A stretch of DNA of 64,000 nucleotides from 55-13 sp964501275 (GCA_964501275.1 CAZCSP010000022.1:3569-67568); one strand, 5' to 3'; positions 42,203-50,083 are shown, numbered from the stretch's first letter. The notes: a model not told the origin generated them from the letters alone. Made by a program: numbers and translations.

Positions 42203-42377
42203 ACGGTAGCTTGGACGTCCACGTCCTGGTCTCCGTGCCTTGGACCTCCAGATCCGAGGAATCTAGGAATCGCCGATGGCTTTGAATCTCTGGCCTCCTA
42301 GCAATCGCCGACTGCAAGCTGCGCTCGAACAGGAATGTCCAGGCCACGGAGACCAGGATCTGGAGGTCCAGGCTACT
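42203..42377. repeat. Repeat family D, long inverted copy
   Basis: TAGCTTGGACGTCCACGTCC and CTCCGTGCCTTGGACCTCCAG at the left pair loosely with GTCCAGGCCACGGAGACCAG and GGAGGTCCAGGCTAC at the right. Short relatives are at 11745-11765 and 39960-39990. Confidence 0.7.
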
Positions 42378-42395
42378 TATGGGTGATGTTTGCTG

Positions 42396-43391
42396 TCACT
42401 TCCGCGTCAGCAGATAGAGGTGCGCGGAAGCCTTGACGTATCCAACCACGGCGATATCGCCGCGATTGTTGATCTTGGTGGCCTCCGCTGCGGAGATGCT
42501 TGACACCAAAGTGGAAAGGTTCTGAACTTGGCCCTTTTCCCAGAGGTAGGGCATTGAGCTATCCACATCCTTTACTGCGTACTCCCCGATGACCATACCG
42601 CTGTCGTTGATGTCGTAGGCTCGGCTCCAGCGCTTCGTTCGGCCCAAAGGAAACGAGAGTTGGCCGTTCTTCCAGATCGCCGCCTGGTTGTCGCAATTGC
42701 CCACCGCCACACCGCTTGAGTTGACGGCAAGCAGACGGTGGTCGATGTGGACATTTGGGTCGGCTCGCTCTACCTTGAACGCTTCCCAAGTGTTCCCGAC
42801 ATATCGGCCAGGCTTGGTATCAGCGGGGCGGCCTCCAAAGTGGACGCCTCCAACCTGGTTCCCGTACAGATTGCTCTGGGCATCGAAGCCTTCCAGATTG
42901 AACGGTCCCATCGAGACTTTTTGCCACTTGCCTCCTTGGAAGCAACCAATCACCTCGTTTTTATTCTGCACCCAGATGGTGCCGTCGGGGCCAACATGAG
43001 TGGCTTCGCCTTCCAGAGTGGTGAGGACTTTCAGTTTGGCTTTGGCCCACCCGAGTGCAGGATCGGGCGTCCACGTAGCCGGGTGGGACCGATGGTCGAT
43101 GTCAACACTGCCCACCAGGAGCCGGTCGTTGCCATCGAACACATGGCCGAACTCGGCTTTGGGGCCTAATGTGAGTTGGTGCAATTTGCCTTTGCTCCAA
43201 ACGAACGGCTTCCCCATGAACGTCTCGCCATGGTGGCCGACAGTATCGCAAGTATAGCCAGCCACCGTTCCCTGATCGGTAAGAACCGAGCACTGGACAT
43301 AGCTTCTCATGTACTGCGCAGGCACTTTGCAGATTAAGGCGCTTTGGTATTGGGCAGGCAGAGCAACGATGATGGCGAGAGCGGCGAGCAT
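42396..43391 (-). CDS. Secreted HAF-repeat-like protein
   Basis: The 331-aa protein has a leader (MLAALAIIVALPAQ) and repeated 'N..G.xxG' strands: VNSSGVAVGNCDNQAAIWKNG, INDSGMVIGEYAV, INNRGDIAVVGYV and DQGTVAGYTCD. These match the HAF extracellular repeat, a propeller-like structural motif with no known catalytic role. It stands alone, divergent from the SnoaL-like gene. Confidence 0.75.
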   Translation of the reverse strand: MLAALAIIVALPAQYQSALICKVPAQYMRSYVQCSVLTDQGTVAGYTCDTVGHHGETFMGKPFVWSKGKLHQLTLGPKAEFGHVFDGNDRLLVGSVDIDHRSHPATWTPDPALGWAKAKLKVLTTLEGEATHVGPDGTIWVQNKNEVIGCFQGGKWQKVSMGPFNLEGFDAQSNLYGNQVGGVHFGGRPADTKPGRYVGNTWEAFKVERADPNVHIDHRLLAVNSSGVAVGNCDNQAAIWKNGQLSFPLGRTKRWSRAYDINDSGMVIGEYAVKDVDSSMPYLWEKGQVQNLSTLVSSISAAEATKINNRGDIAVVGYVKASAHLYLLTRK

Positions 43392-43454
43392 CGACTATTG
43401 GACGTTTCTGGCAGGCGTTGGGGTCACTGGCTTGAATCTCAAGTATAACGGGCC

Positions 43455-43961
43455 ATGAACTTGCGAACGATCTTGCTTCTGGTCGCGACCTTGGCGGCTT
43501 CGATTGGGCTGGGGCAGCATGCACCGGTGGTGGGGGTGAAGAATCCGGAGGCGCTGTTTACCAGTCGAGACCCCAAGCTGCACCGGAACAAGCAGGTTAC
43601 GATGCGCATCGTTCGGGACCTGTTGGAGGCGGGGCATTGGGACCAGGCTCCCAAGTACCTGACGAAGCGGTACATCCAGCATCATCCAGGCGTGCCGTCG
43701 GGGCTGGATGCGGTGATGAAGTTCTTCTCAGGATTCCCCAAGAAACCGATTCCGAAGGCTCATGAGTGGAAGACGAAGGTGGTCTCGGTGGTGGCGGAGG
43801 GCGATCTGGTGTCAGTGGCGACGGTGCGGGAGCTGAAAGATTCGGCGGGCAAAGCGTACACCACAACCTGGTTCGATATGTGGCGGTTCAAGGATGGGAA
43901 GGCGGATGAGCATTGGGACGGCGCGGAGTTGCCGGGAGTTGGGGGGTTAGTTGCCTTCTAG
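43455..43961 (+). CDS. Secreted SnoaL/NTF2-like protein
   Basis: The 168-aa protein has a signal peptide (MNLRTILLLVATLAASIGLGQ) and an NTF2-like fold: VTMRIVRDLLEAGHWDQAPKYLTKRYIQHHPGVPSG and TTTWFDMWRFKDGKADEHWD are the usual SnoaL-like blocks. Such proteins form small cone-shaped barrels with many activities; this one lacks a partner that would suggest a substrate. Its last 15 bases overlap the end of the convergent nucleotidyltransferase gene. Confidence 0.8.
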   Translation: MNLRTILLLVATLAASIGLGQHAPVVGVKNPEALFTSRDPKLHRNKQVTMRIVRDLLEAGHWDQAPKYLTKRYIQHHPGVPSGLDAVMKFFSGFPKKPIPKAHEWKTKVVSVVAEGDLVSVATVRELKDSAGKAYTTTWFDMWRFKDGKADEHWDGAELPGVGGLVAF

Positions 43962-44387
43962 CCGCTGGATATCGGCCAGGTCCTGGGGACGACCAGCGGT
44001 GCGTTTCATCGCGATCAGGGCCGTCTTGGAAGGATAGTGGACCGTGACGCCCCAGAGATTTCCTTCGACGCTCCCGGTCCACACTTCTTCAAAGTCCTCT
44101 GCACCGGCAAAGTTGAGGATATCCACCATATTGGGCGGCACTCCCAGCCGGATCATTTCGTTGGATGATTGGCTGAATCGGTTGACGCCTTCTTCACCGA
44201 TACTCGCGCCAAACTCCGCAAGAGCCTTGGCTAGCTTTTCCGCATTTGCGAAATCACGATCCACCCATATATCGACGTCCTTCGTAGCGCGTGTGAAGCC
44301 GTGAAAGCCCAAGGCGTGTGCGCCGATGATGAGGAACCGAACGTCATACGACTTCAACAAACCGAGCAGTTCGATCAAGTCGTCCAT
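43947..44387 (-). CDS. MNT/AbiEii-like nucleotidyltransferase
   Basis: The 146-aa protein has a nucleotidyltransferase core: IIGAHALGFHGFTRATKDVDIWVD with the paired aspartates Asp37 and Asp39 and the preceding G-A-H-A loop, and VDILNFAGAEDFEEVW as the third acidic strand region. Similar proteins modify toxins or tRNA in toxin-antitoxin and abortive-infection systems. It overlaps the small gene upstream by 44 bp, in a three-gene run with two small proteins. The role as an antitoxin is inference. Confidence 0.75.
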   Translation of the reverse strand: MDDLIELLGLLKSYDVRFLIIGAHALGFHGFTRATKDVDIWVDRDFANAEKLAKALAEFGASIGEEGVNRFSQSSNEMIRLGVPPNMVDILNFAGAEDFEEVWTGSVEGNLWGVTVHYPSKTALIAMKRTAGRPQDLADIQRLEGN

Positions 44388-44535
44388 GTCTCTTCCACCC
44401 GGCCACCAGTTCCATCAGTCGAAACACTTCCTCGACGCGCTGGTCCGGGGTGAGCGCCCGCGTCTCGCGAACGATGTCCCGGCTCGCCCGCTCTAAGTCC
44501 TTGTACCAGGTGATTTCAACTTTTCGCGTAGCCAT
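44344..44535 (-). CDS. Small partner of the nucleotidyltransferase (63 aa)
   Basis: The product MATRKVEITWYKDLERASRD...ALTPDQRVEEVFRLMELVAGWK is a charged helical protein; the TPDQRVEEVFRLMELV block occurs in small proteins encoded just before nucleotidyltransferases elsewhere, from memory. The gene overlaps the nucleotidyltransferase start by 44 bp and is preceded by the 28-bp repeat that also precedes the next small gene. Function unknown. Confidence 0.6.
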   Translation of the reverse strand: MATRKVEITWYKDLERASRDIVRETRALTPDQRVEEVFRLMELVAGWKRHGRLDRTARFVEVV

Positions 44536-44563
44536 CGCTAGGTTCAATTTTACCTCAGGTGAA
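44536..44563. repeat. 28-bp direct repeat, copy 1
   Basis: An exact 28-bp copy (CGCTAGGTTCAATTTTACC then TCAGGTGAA on the plus strand) is directly upstream of the 63-aa gene. The second copy is 226 bp away at 44762-44789. Confidence 0.9.
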
Positions 44564-44750
44564 CTATCCAGGCCACTCGTTGAAGTCGGAGTTCATCCCT
44601 GGACCTCCCCTTGACGACCCACGCCGTCTCTACCAACTCCCAAGCAGCTTTAAAGATGGCGGTCGGGCCTTGGGCTTGCCAAAACTCCAAGTCAAAGTCC
44701 TCGGTTCCGGCATCGATTCTCCGCACTTCAAGGCGCTGATTCTGTGGCAT
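44550..44750 (-). CDS. Small protein between 28-bp repeats (66 aa)
   Basis: The product MPQNQRLEVRRIDAGTEDF...FWQAQGPTAIFKAAWELVETAW ends DELRLQRVAWIVHLR. The pattern of a short beta start, 'FWQAQGP..', a helix and 'LRLQR' resembles small proteins found with nucleotidyltransferases. Its TAA lies within the first 28-bp repeat and its leader contains the second copy, so the gene and one repeat form a 226-bp unit. Function unknown. Confidence 0.55.
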   Translation of the reverse strand: MPQNQRLEVRRIDAGTEDFDLEFWQAQGPTAIFKAAWELVETAWVVKGRSRDELRLQRVAWIVHLR

Positions 44751-44761
44751 GGCACTGTTTC

Positions 44762-44789
44762 CGCTAGGTTCAATTTTACCTCAGGTGAA
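44762..44789. repeat. 28-bp direct repeat, copy 2
   Basis: Second exact copy of the 28-bp element, 12 bp upstream of the ATG of the 66-aa gene. It may hold a shared promoter or mark a tandem duplication. Confidence 0.9.
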
Positions 44790-44827
44790 GTTGAGAGACC
44801 AAGAAGGCGGACGAGTGCTGGCAATAG

Positions 44828-44990
44828 CAAGTTTCGCGATCCGAGCCCCCTGGGGGGTTGGGGGGGGCGCATAGTTCTCCACTTGTAGGGTGCCCATCCA
44901 CCTTGGTCTGCGCTCCTTCGATACAAATGGGGAACCTGGCCGCACCCCCAACCCCCTCAAGGGGGCTAGGATCCAGCCATTTCCTTCCCT
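44828..44990. repeat. Family C-like repeat region, copy 3
   Basis: GCGATCCGAGCCCCCTGGGGG near the left and AACCCCCTCAAGGGGGCTAGGATCC near the right resemble the central palindrome of family C, with a G-rich run between. No gene is seen. Confidence 0.6.
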
Positions 44991-44991
44991 C

Positions 44992-46128
44992 CTACTGATT
45001 CGACATCCTCAGCAGGCCGCCTTGCTTGGCGTCGACCAAGAGCCAGATGGAGCCGTCCTCGGCTTGGTGGACGTCTCGGATTCGGCGGCGGAGGTTGATT
45101 CGTTCTTCTTCCTTGGCCACGCCGTTACGGATGCTCACGCGGATCAGCGCGGTGGAGGATAGCCCGCCGATGAGGGCTTGGCCTTTCCAGGCAGGGAACT
45201 CGTCGCCCGAATAGAAGATCATGCCGGAGGGCGAGATGACAGGGGTCCAGGTGAGGGTGGGTTTGGCGAACTCGGGCCGGGCGGTGTGGTTGGGGATGGG
45301 CGTGCGGTTGTAGTTGACGCCGTTGCTCACCGTCGGCCATCCGTAGTTGCGCTTGGCCGAAATCGCGTTCAGTTCGTCGCCGCCGAGGGGTCCCATCTCG
45401 TTGATCCAGAGTCGGTTGGTGGCGGGATCGAAGGCTCCGCCCAAGGGGTTCCGATGCCCGATAGACCAGAGATCGCGGCCTGGCCAGGGGTTGTCGGTGG
45501 GGATGGAGCCGTCCCGGTTGATGCGGACCACTTTGCCCAGGTTTCCGCCCATGTTTTGCGCGGGGGTGAATCGCTGGCGGTCGCCGGAGAGGATGTAGAG
45601 GCGGCCTGCGGAATCAAAGATGAGCCGACCGCCGAAGTGGCCTCGACCGATCGTCTTGGGAGTTTGCCGCCAGATGACTTTGACGTCTTGAAAGGTGTTG
45701 CCAACCAGTTTGCCCCGAGCCACCGCGCCGCCTTTGAGGGTGCTGTCGATGGTCTTTGGCTTCGTTCCGAGCCTGGGGTCCCAGGGATCCTTGGCGCCGG
45801 TCTGGCGGGATGCGGCCTCCACAAAGTAGAGGTAGACCAACTGGTTTTGGGCAAAGTTGGGGTCGCGCTCCACATCCAACAGGCCGCCCTGCTCATGGAA
45901 TACCACCTTTGGCACTCCCGTAACCGGGGCAGAGAGTTGGCCGTTCTCAAAGATTCTCAGTCGCCCGGGCTTCTCGGTGATGAGGGTGCGTCCATCGGGC
46001 AGGCTGGCGATCCCCCAAGGGAACTCCAGCGCAGCGAGCCTTTCCAGCTTGACGGTGCCTCCCCTGTAGGGGATGGAAGTGGGTTGGGCTTGGCTGAGAG
46101 TAAGGGCGAGGATGGGGAGGATGTTCAT
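44992..46128 (-). CDS. PQQ-dependent soluble aldose sugar dehydrogenase-like protein
   Basis: The 378-aa protein has a leader (MNILPILALTLSQAQ) and the six-bladed propeller motifs of the GSDH family: EFPWGIASLPDGRTLITEKPGRLR, HEQGGLLDVERDPNF, GRGHFGGRLIFD, GHRNPLGGAFDP, GPLGGDELN and YNYGW-like RNYGWP. It would oxidise sugars in the periplasm using PQQ. The start is the ATG giving the signal peptide; 48 residues upstream are not typical. No pqq genes are in the window. Confidence 0.85.
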   Translation of the reverse strand: MNILPILALTLSQAQPTSIPYRGGTVKLERLAALEFPWGIASLPDGRTLITEKPGRLRIFENGQLSAPVTGVPKVVFHEQGGLLDVERDPNFAQNQLVYLYFVEAASRQTGAKDPWDPRLGTKPKTIDSTLKGGAVARGKLVGNTFQDVKVIWRQTPKTIGRGHFGGRLIFDSAGRLYILSGDRQRFTPAQNMGGNLGKVVRINRDGSIPTDNPWPGRDLWSIGHRNPLGGAFDPATNRLWINEMGPLGGDELNAISAKRNYGWPTVSNGVNYNRTPIPNHTARPEFAKPTLTWTPVISPSGMIFYSGDEFPAWKGQALIGGLSSTALIRVSIRNGVAKEEERINLRRRIRDVHQAEDGSIWLLVDAKQGGLLRMSNQ

Positions 46129-46233
46129 AGCGCTACTTGATATAAGGCGAGTAGCGGAAAACGGTTCTATTTGGGACGATAGGGCCGACGCGAGACAAAC
46201 CCCTATGGTCTTGACGTCGTTGGGTGGAGACAA

Positions 46234-46788
46234 ATGCAGTTCACATACCCCCACACAATCGACAACGGGCAAGGCGAAAGGATAACGTTCTTACAGAGAG
46301 TGGCTAGGCCCGATGGTGATGCACTCGAAGTAGAGAGTTTCACCCAGCCGAAGGTAGGCCCTCCGATGCACGTCCACTTCTTTCAGGAAGAGATCATGAC
46401 GGTTATCGAAGGGAGGCTTGGCTATGAGCGTAAAGGCGAGGGTCTCAAGTTCGCTGAAGCCGGTGAGACCGTGGTCTTTGCGGCCGGTGTCATTCACCGC
46501 TTCTGGAATGCCGGCGAAACCGTGCTTCACTGCACTGGATATATCTCTCCTCCTGAAAGCATTGAATATTTCCTTGGAGGCATCTTTCAAGCTCAGAAAA
46601 AGAGTGGGCAACCACGCCCAGATTTGTTTGAGTCCGCTTTCCTGGTGCGGAAGTATCGAAGGGAGTTTGAAATGGATGAGATTCCTAAATTTATCCAGCA
46701 ACTCGTGTTTCCAATGGTTGTTGGCATTGGAACGCTGATGGGCAAATATAAGAAGTTTGCGGACGCTCCAATGTCCCCCCGGACATGA
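46234..46788 (+). CDS. Cupin-domain protein
   Basis: The 184-aa protein has one cupin core: GPPMHVHFFQEEIMTVIEGRLGYE (His-His-Glu motif 1) and FAAGVIHRFWNAGE (motif 2 His), enough for a metal site. The C-terminal 70 residues are extra and include a hydrophobic helix (FIQQLVFPMVVGIGTL) that could touch the membrane. Substrate unknown; cupins serve as dioxygenases, isomerases or binding proteins. No signal peptide. Confidence 0.8.
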   Translation: MQFTYPHTIDNGQGERITFLQRVARPDGDALEVESFTQPKVGPPMHVHFFQEEIMTVIEGRLGYERKGEGLKFAEAGETVVFAAGVIHRFWNAGETVLHCTGYISPPESIEYFLGGIFQAQKKSGQPRPDLFESAFLVRKYRREFEMDEIPKFIQQLVFPMVVGIGTLMGKYKKFADAPMSPRT

Positions 46789-46827
46789 TCGGAAATCGAT
46801 GAGGGCTAGTCAACCCACCTGCTTAGA

Positions 46828-46948
46828 TCAGCCTACCGAGCCTTCCAAACTGACGCCCAACAACTTCTGCGACTCGACGACGAACTCCATCAACACATCC
46901 TTGCAGAAGCCGCTGACGATGGGGCCGCGCTCGTCTACGTCGCTGGCA
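46828..46948 (-). pseudogene. Decayed sufB 3'-end fragment 1
   Basis: The minus-strand frame reads ERGPIVSGFCKDV then LMEFVVESQKLLGVSLEGSV and a stop, matching the C-terminus of the intact SufB at 50319-51842 (MIVSGFCKDVFRELP, MEFAVEAQKLLGVSLEGSVG) with FRELP lost. Only about 35 residues survive, with no gene body. Confidence 0.8.
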
Positions 46949-47008
46949 AGAGAGATTCAAGGACGTCCCGATGAATCGGGATCGTAAGATAATAGCCCAA
47001 GGATAGAA

Positions 47009-48127
47009 TCAACCTGAAGAAAGCGGCGACCCCTCTCGGGCGGGTCTTCCTGGCTTGAAAAAGACGATGCTGAGCAACTCGCCGCGCCGCAAGTCGCAAA
47101 CGATGGTGCAGATTCCGCTCGCCCAAGTGAACGTTCCCTCAATCTGGCCAACCCAGCCGATTCTGGAAACCAGTTCATTGGTGATCCTCACATTTGCCTT
47201 CGCCGAAGGAGGAACTCCGACTTGACCGACAATGCCACGGAGGTGACGTTCTGCTTGCGACGCGGAAGAGACGAACGGGCGATCTCCCTTCTTAAAGGCT
47301 CTCTCCTCCGAGATGTGTCTCATACTCAACACCTTTCCGTTCGTAGAGTCAACTTCGGCGATGCAATTCGGATGATCGATATGCCATGACTTCTCACCAC
47401 GAGCCTGCGGAAACTTCCACAACGTGGCGAACGAGTCTTCATCCTGAATCGAGGCTAAATTGAGAGCTTGGCGTAGTTTCGATACCGCCAGCACTGCCGC
47501 CTTGCCAGAAACATCGCTATGGGCGGGTTTTAGGGCCTGATGCGGCGAAATGCGTGGAGCATCGGCGTGGTCGATGTAGACCAGCAGGTCGCCATCTTTC
47601 GGATGGAAGCTCATTTGAACTTGACGCCTCATGCCCATGAAAACGACATAGGAAGGCCTGCGCGACTGAGGACGTCCCGCGTCGTCCCATATTCCACCGA
47701 GTCGAATCCTCACCGGCTTGAAAACTCCGAGCTGGCGGGCGACTCGCTCGGCGTGCTGTGTCAATGTGGCTCGACTGGTCGCGTGGGGACCTAGTTCATC
47801 GACAGTACGGCTGGCATCCATTCGATTTCCCCGCCGGAATGCGGTAAGTCGTCCACTCCGAGCGCCCACAGTGAATTGAGTCTCAGATCCGCCCAGGTAC
47901 CACCTCCGTTCGTCCACAGAGGGATATCCGTTCTTGCTAGAGGGTTCTCCGACAACAAACTGACTGGGAAGCGAGGCGACCTTGACCTTGAATCCAGCCT
48001 TGTCCGCGAATGCTTGGGCAACTTCCTGGGCGCGTCGGAGAGGAATGTCCTGAGGCCCCGGGGACGGGGTCTCCTGAAGAGAAGATGGCGCAGCTAACAC
48101 GAAGAGCAGGTAGATCGAGTTCATCAT
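47009..48127 (-). CDS. Secreted hypothetical protein with PepSY-like segment
   Basis: The 372-aa protein has a signal peptide (MMNSIYLLFVLAAPSSLQ). The segment DHPNCIAEVDSTNGKVLSMRHI resembles a PepSY-type strand, and the overall pattern of two similar halves (WYLGGSETQFTVGARSGRLTAFRRG and IAEVDSTNGKVLSM) suggests repeated small domains. I recognise no enzyme motif. It lies between sufB fragments 1 and 2 and may be cargo of an inserted segment. Confidence 0.6.
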   Translation of the reverse strand: MMNSIYLLFVLAAPSSLQETPSPGPQDIPLRRAQEVAQAFADKAGFKVKVASLPSQFVVGEPSSKNGYPSVDERRWYLGGSETQFTVGARSGRLTAFRRGNRMDASRTVDELGPHATSRATLTQHAERVARQLGVFKPVRIRLGGIWDDAGRPQSRRPSYVVFMGMRRQVQMSFHPKDGDLLVYIDHADAPRISPHQALKPAHSDVSGKAAVLAVSKLRQALNLASIQDEDSFATLWKFPQARGEKSWHIDHPNCIAEVDSTNGKVLSMRHISEERAFKKGDRPFVSSASQAERHLRGIVGQVGVPPSAKANVRITNELVSRIGWVGQIEGTFTWASGICTIVCDLRRGELLSIVFFKPGRPAREGSPLSSG

Positions 48128-48172
48128 GTGATTACCCGTCTTCTATTGTAACACGGTTGAGCTTAGAAGGTA

Positions 48173-48235
48173 CTAACCGACCGATTTCTCCAAGCTCACT
48201 CCCAACAACTTCTGCGCTTCGACGGCAAACTCCGA
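48173..48235 (-). pseudogene. Decayed sufB 3'-end fragment 2
   Basis: The minus-strand frame EFAVEAQKLLGVSLEKSVG and a stop repeats the last 19 residues of SufB with one substitution (Gly to Lys). The sequence before it belongs to another broken gene. Confidence 0.75.
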
Positions 48236-48387
48236 CTCCCCCAACAAGCCCTAGCCCGATCGAGAGCGCTTGGCGTGTTACCGCTAACGTGGCTTTGGGC
48301 GAGGTCTGGAACGGGGGCTTTCTGTGCCGACTGGCAGCCCATCAGGATCAGCCCTTTTAGGATCGCCGCAATCCCAAAGCGGCTCAC
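48236..48387 (-). pseudogene. N-terminal remnant of a lipoprotein gene
   Basis: From a GTG, the frame encodes MSRFGIAAILKGLILMGCQSAQKAPVPD written from its leader (lipobox LMGC, in parts). It then runs into sufB fragment 2 in another frame and stops at 48196. It looks like a lipoprotein leader cut at the junction with the sufB-like text. Confidence 0.4.
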
Positions 48388-49172
48388 GGTTTACCATTGG
48401 CAGCGTCTTCGCCCCAGCGTGCTAAGACCGAAGCCGCGCTCTTTCTAATTGGATAGGTCAGCACTTCTCCCTGTAAAACCGAATGAGGGTCGGAGAGCAG
48501 TTTGCGCAAACGCTCGACGTTGCCTTTTGACTTAAACCGCGTAAGCGCATTGACTCCATGCCATCGTCTCTCCCAATCCTTGCTGGCGAGGTTGCTGATC
48601 GCCCACTTTTCAACGTTTCTGTCATATGGGACCAAGAGTGAGGGATCGGTACCGTCAACGCCCATTCGCTTGGCTTCGTCATCGAATAGCTTGCGAACGA
48701 ACGTTCTCACCTGCTCGATTTCTGGATGATCCCAATAGGTCTGCTGCATACGGCGCACCAGTTCGTTCTCATCTACGACGCGATTAAGATTCGCATCGAA
48801 AATCTTGGTCTTTGGGTCGCTCAGGTTGATCCAAGAGCCTCCGCGTAGCACAAGTATCCTGCTCTTACTCGCAATCCACCCTTCAACCTTGGCTTTGTCT
48901 ACGCTGAGGAACGCGCCAATCTCGGGATAGTCGCCGCCGCCTGAACCGAGCGGACGCCAGTCGCGGAACACCACAGACACTTTGATTTGCTCGCCGCCAG
49001 TCACTGGCGGTTGGATTCGGATCGGAGTACCGATGAGTTGCGGTCCCGAGAGCGCCATCTCTTCGAGGCTTCGGTAGAGCGTCCGCATCGGCTGTGCGGA
49101 CGCCGTGCCGGCGGTAACTAAAGCCGTTGTCAGAAGGGTGAGCCATCTTCCCATAGGAGACTGATACCTCAT
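48384..49172 (-). CDS. Secreted hypothetical protein with HEAT-like tail
   Basis: The 262-aa protein has a signal peptide (MGRWLTLLTTALVTAGTASAQ after a 6-residue lead). The body has a beta-rich part (VVFRDWRPLGSGGGDYPEIGAFLSV) and a helical tail (NLASKDWERRWHGVNALTRF, NVERLRKLLSDPHS, RKSAASVLARWGEDA) like a pair of HEAT repeats. Start choice is uncertain between two ATGs 18 bp apart. It lies between sufB fragments 2 and 3. Confidence 0.6.
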   Translation of the reverse strand: MRYQSPMGRWLTLLTTALVTAGTASAQPMRTLYRSLEEMALSGPQLIGTPIRIQPPVTGGEQIKVSVVFRDWRPLGSGGGDYPEIGAFLSVDKAKVEGWIASKSRILVLRGGSWINLSDPKTKIFDANLNRVVDENELVRRMQQTYWDHPEIEQVRTFVRKLFDDEAKRMGVDGTDPSLLVPYDRNVEKWAISNLASKDWERRWHGVNALTRFKSKGNVERLRKLLSDPHSVLQGEVLTYPIRKSAASVLARWGEDAANGKP

Positions 49173-49229
49173 TTCCAGCCTTTGGGCACCCAAGTGGGCA
49201 AGGTCAGCGGTTGACGGAACTCACCCAAG

Positions 49230-49286
49230 GAGTTGCCGTCGTACTACCGCGCCTGGCTGCCTTGGCGGGATCGGTTGAGGGCGTAG
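49230..49286 (+). pseudogene. Gene-tail remnant, copy 1 (YYRAWLPWRD)
   Basis: The plus-strand frame ELPSYYRAWLPWRDRLRA and a stop is about 82% identical in DNA, by hand count, over 57 bp to the segment at 49642-49698, with frame and stop kept. Parent family not recognised. Confidence 0.5.
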
Positions 49287-49298
49287 CGGCGCGGGATC

Positions 49299-49469
49299 TT
49301 ACCTACTCCTACCCTTGCTTTCGAGGTAGATCATCACAGGTAGCAACAAAAGCTGCGCGTAACCCATCAGCGGCTTTCCGGCAATCCACCCGATTAAACA
49401 GGCAAAAGCGACAATGGCTACGGCCATACTGGCAACTCGATACCACCGCCCTTGATCTCGCTGTTGCAC
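49299..49469 (-). CDS. Possible 56-aa membrane protein
   Basis: From GTG the frame encodes a basic start (VQQRDQGRWYRVAS) and two hydrophobic segments (MAVAIVAFACLIGWIAG and LMGYAQLLLLPVMIYLE) with a charged tail KGRSR. AAGG lies just before the GTG. It is too short to judge by composition and may be chance or a remnant. Confidence 0.35.
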   Translation of the reverse strand: MQQRDQGRWYRVASMAVAIVAFACLIGWIAGKPLMGYAQLLLLPVMIYLESKGRSR

Positions 49470-49504
49470 ACCTTAATTTTACTCTCACCTTCTAGCCTGC
49501 AAGC

Positions 49505-49552
49505 CTACATAGAAAATTCTATCGACAACTCCCGGGATACATCCTTCCCGAA
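49505..49552 (-). pseudogene. Decayed sufB 3'-end fragment 3
   Basis: The minus-strand frame FGKDVSRELSIEFSM and a stop matches SufB FCKDVFRELPMEFAV. It keeps the RELP-like part that fragment 1 lost and ends early by a TAG. Confidence 0.6.
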
Positions 49553-49641
49553 CCACGGAAGGAGCGTCCGGCTCATGATTTGAACATAGAACACTCCGGC
49601 GGGGCGTCCGTACCACACCGCTGGCCCCCACAGACCAATCC

Positions 49642-49698
49642 GAGTTGCCGCCCCACTACCGCGCATGGTTGCCGTGGCGGGATGGGTTGGAGGGGTAG
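49642..49698 (+). pseudogene. Gene-tail remnant, copy 2 (HYRAWLPWRD)
   Basis: The plus-strand frame ELPPHYRAWLPWRDGLEG and a stop is the twin of the segment at 49230-49286. The two copies flank sufB fragment 3. Confidence 0.5.
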
Positions 49699-49705
49699 CA
49701 ACCTT

Positions 49706-50083
49706 TCAATCAGGAATGATCCGAATTCGACTTCGCTGAACGATAGTAAGTCTGCCATGAATCTCGACAGGTTCGTACAAAGTAAACAGCCTGGACAATG
49801 CGGAAATCGTCTCTTCGCTGGTAGTGGGCTCAACCCGTAGTCGAACGATGCCAAAGTGGCTCCCAACGGGGAACAGCCGTTGGTCGGCAAAGTCTTCGTC
49901 ATAAGTGATGATGAGGGCCTGACGTTGCTGGGCAAACTCGAATATGGCATGGTCGTCCCACGTCGCTAGCCCCAAGTCGAAGGCATGGTTGACTTCGGCA
50001 TCCGGCAATTTGGCTCGCAACCACTCTGTGGTCTCATGCGGAATGTTTTGATCGAGCAGAATTACTGAGGTCTTAACTGGCAC
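49706..50083 (-). CDS. DUF5615 PIN-like toxin candidate
   Basis: The 125-aa protein starts with GTG and shows the DUF5615 pattern: VILLDQNIPHETTEWLRAKLPDAEV with the acidic residue Asp11, DLGLATWDDHAIFEFAQQRQALIITYDEDFAD. Such PIN-like proteins are encoded beside DUF433 proteins and are thought to be toxin-antitoxin pairs. It overlaps the DUF433 gene by 11 bp. The acidic residues DQN and YDEDF needed for a PIN site are present. Confidence 0.85.
   Translation of the reverse strand: MPVKTSVILLDQNIPHETTEWLRAKLPDAEVNHAFDLGLATWDDHAIFEFAQQRQALIITYDEDFADQRLFPVGSHFGIVRLRVEPTTSEETISALSRLFTLYEPVEIHGRLTIVQRSRIRIIPD

Noticed and set aside
41995..42222. 75-aa minus-strand frame in the gap near 42 kb
   Set aside because: It is formed of repeat-like words and has no motif or ribosome site.
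44850..44870. G-rich run that might form a quadruplex
   Set aside because: Two long G-runs only; it fits better as the decayed centre of a family C repeat.
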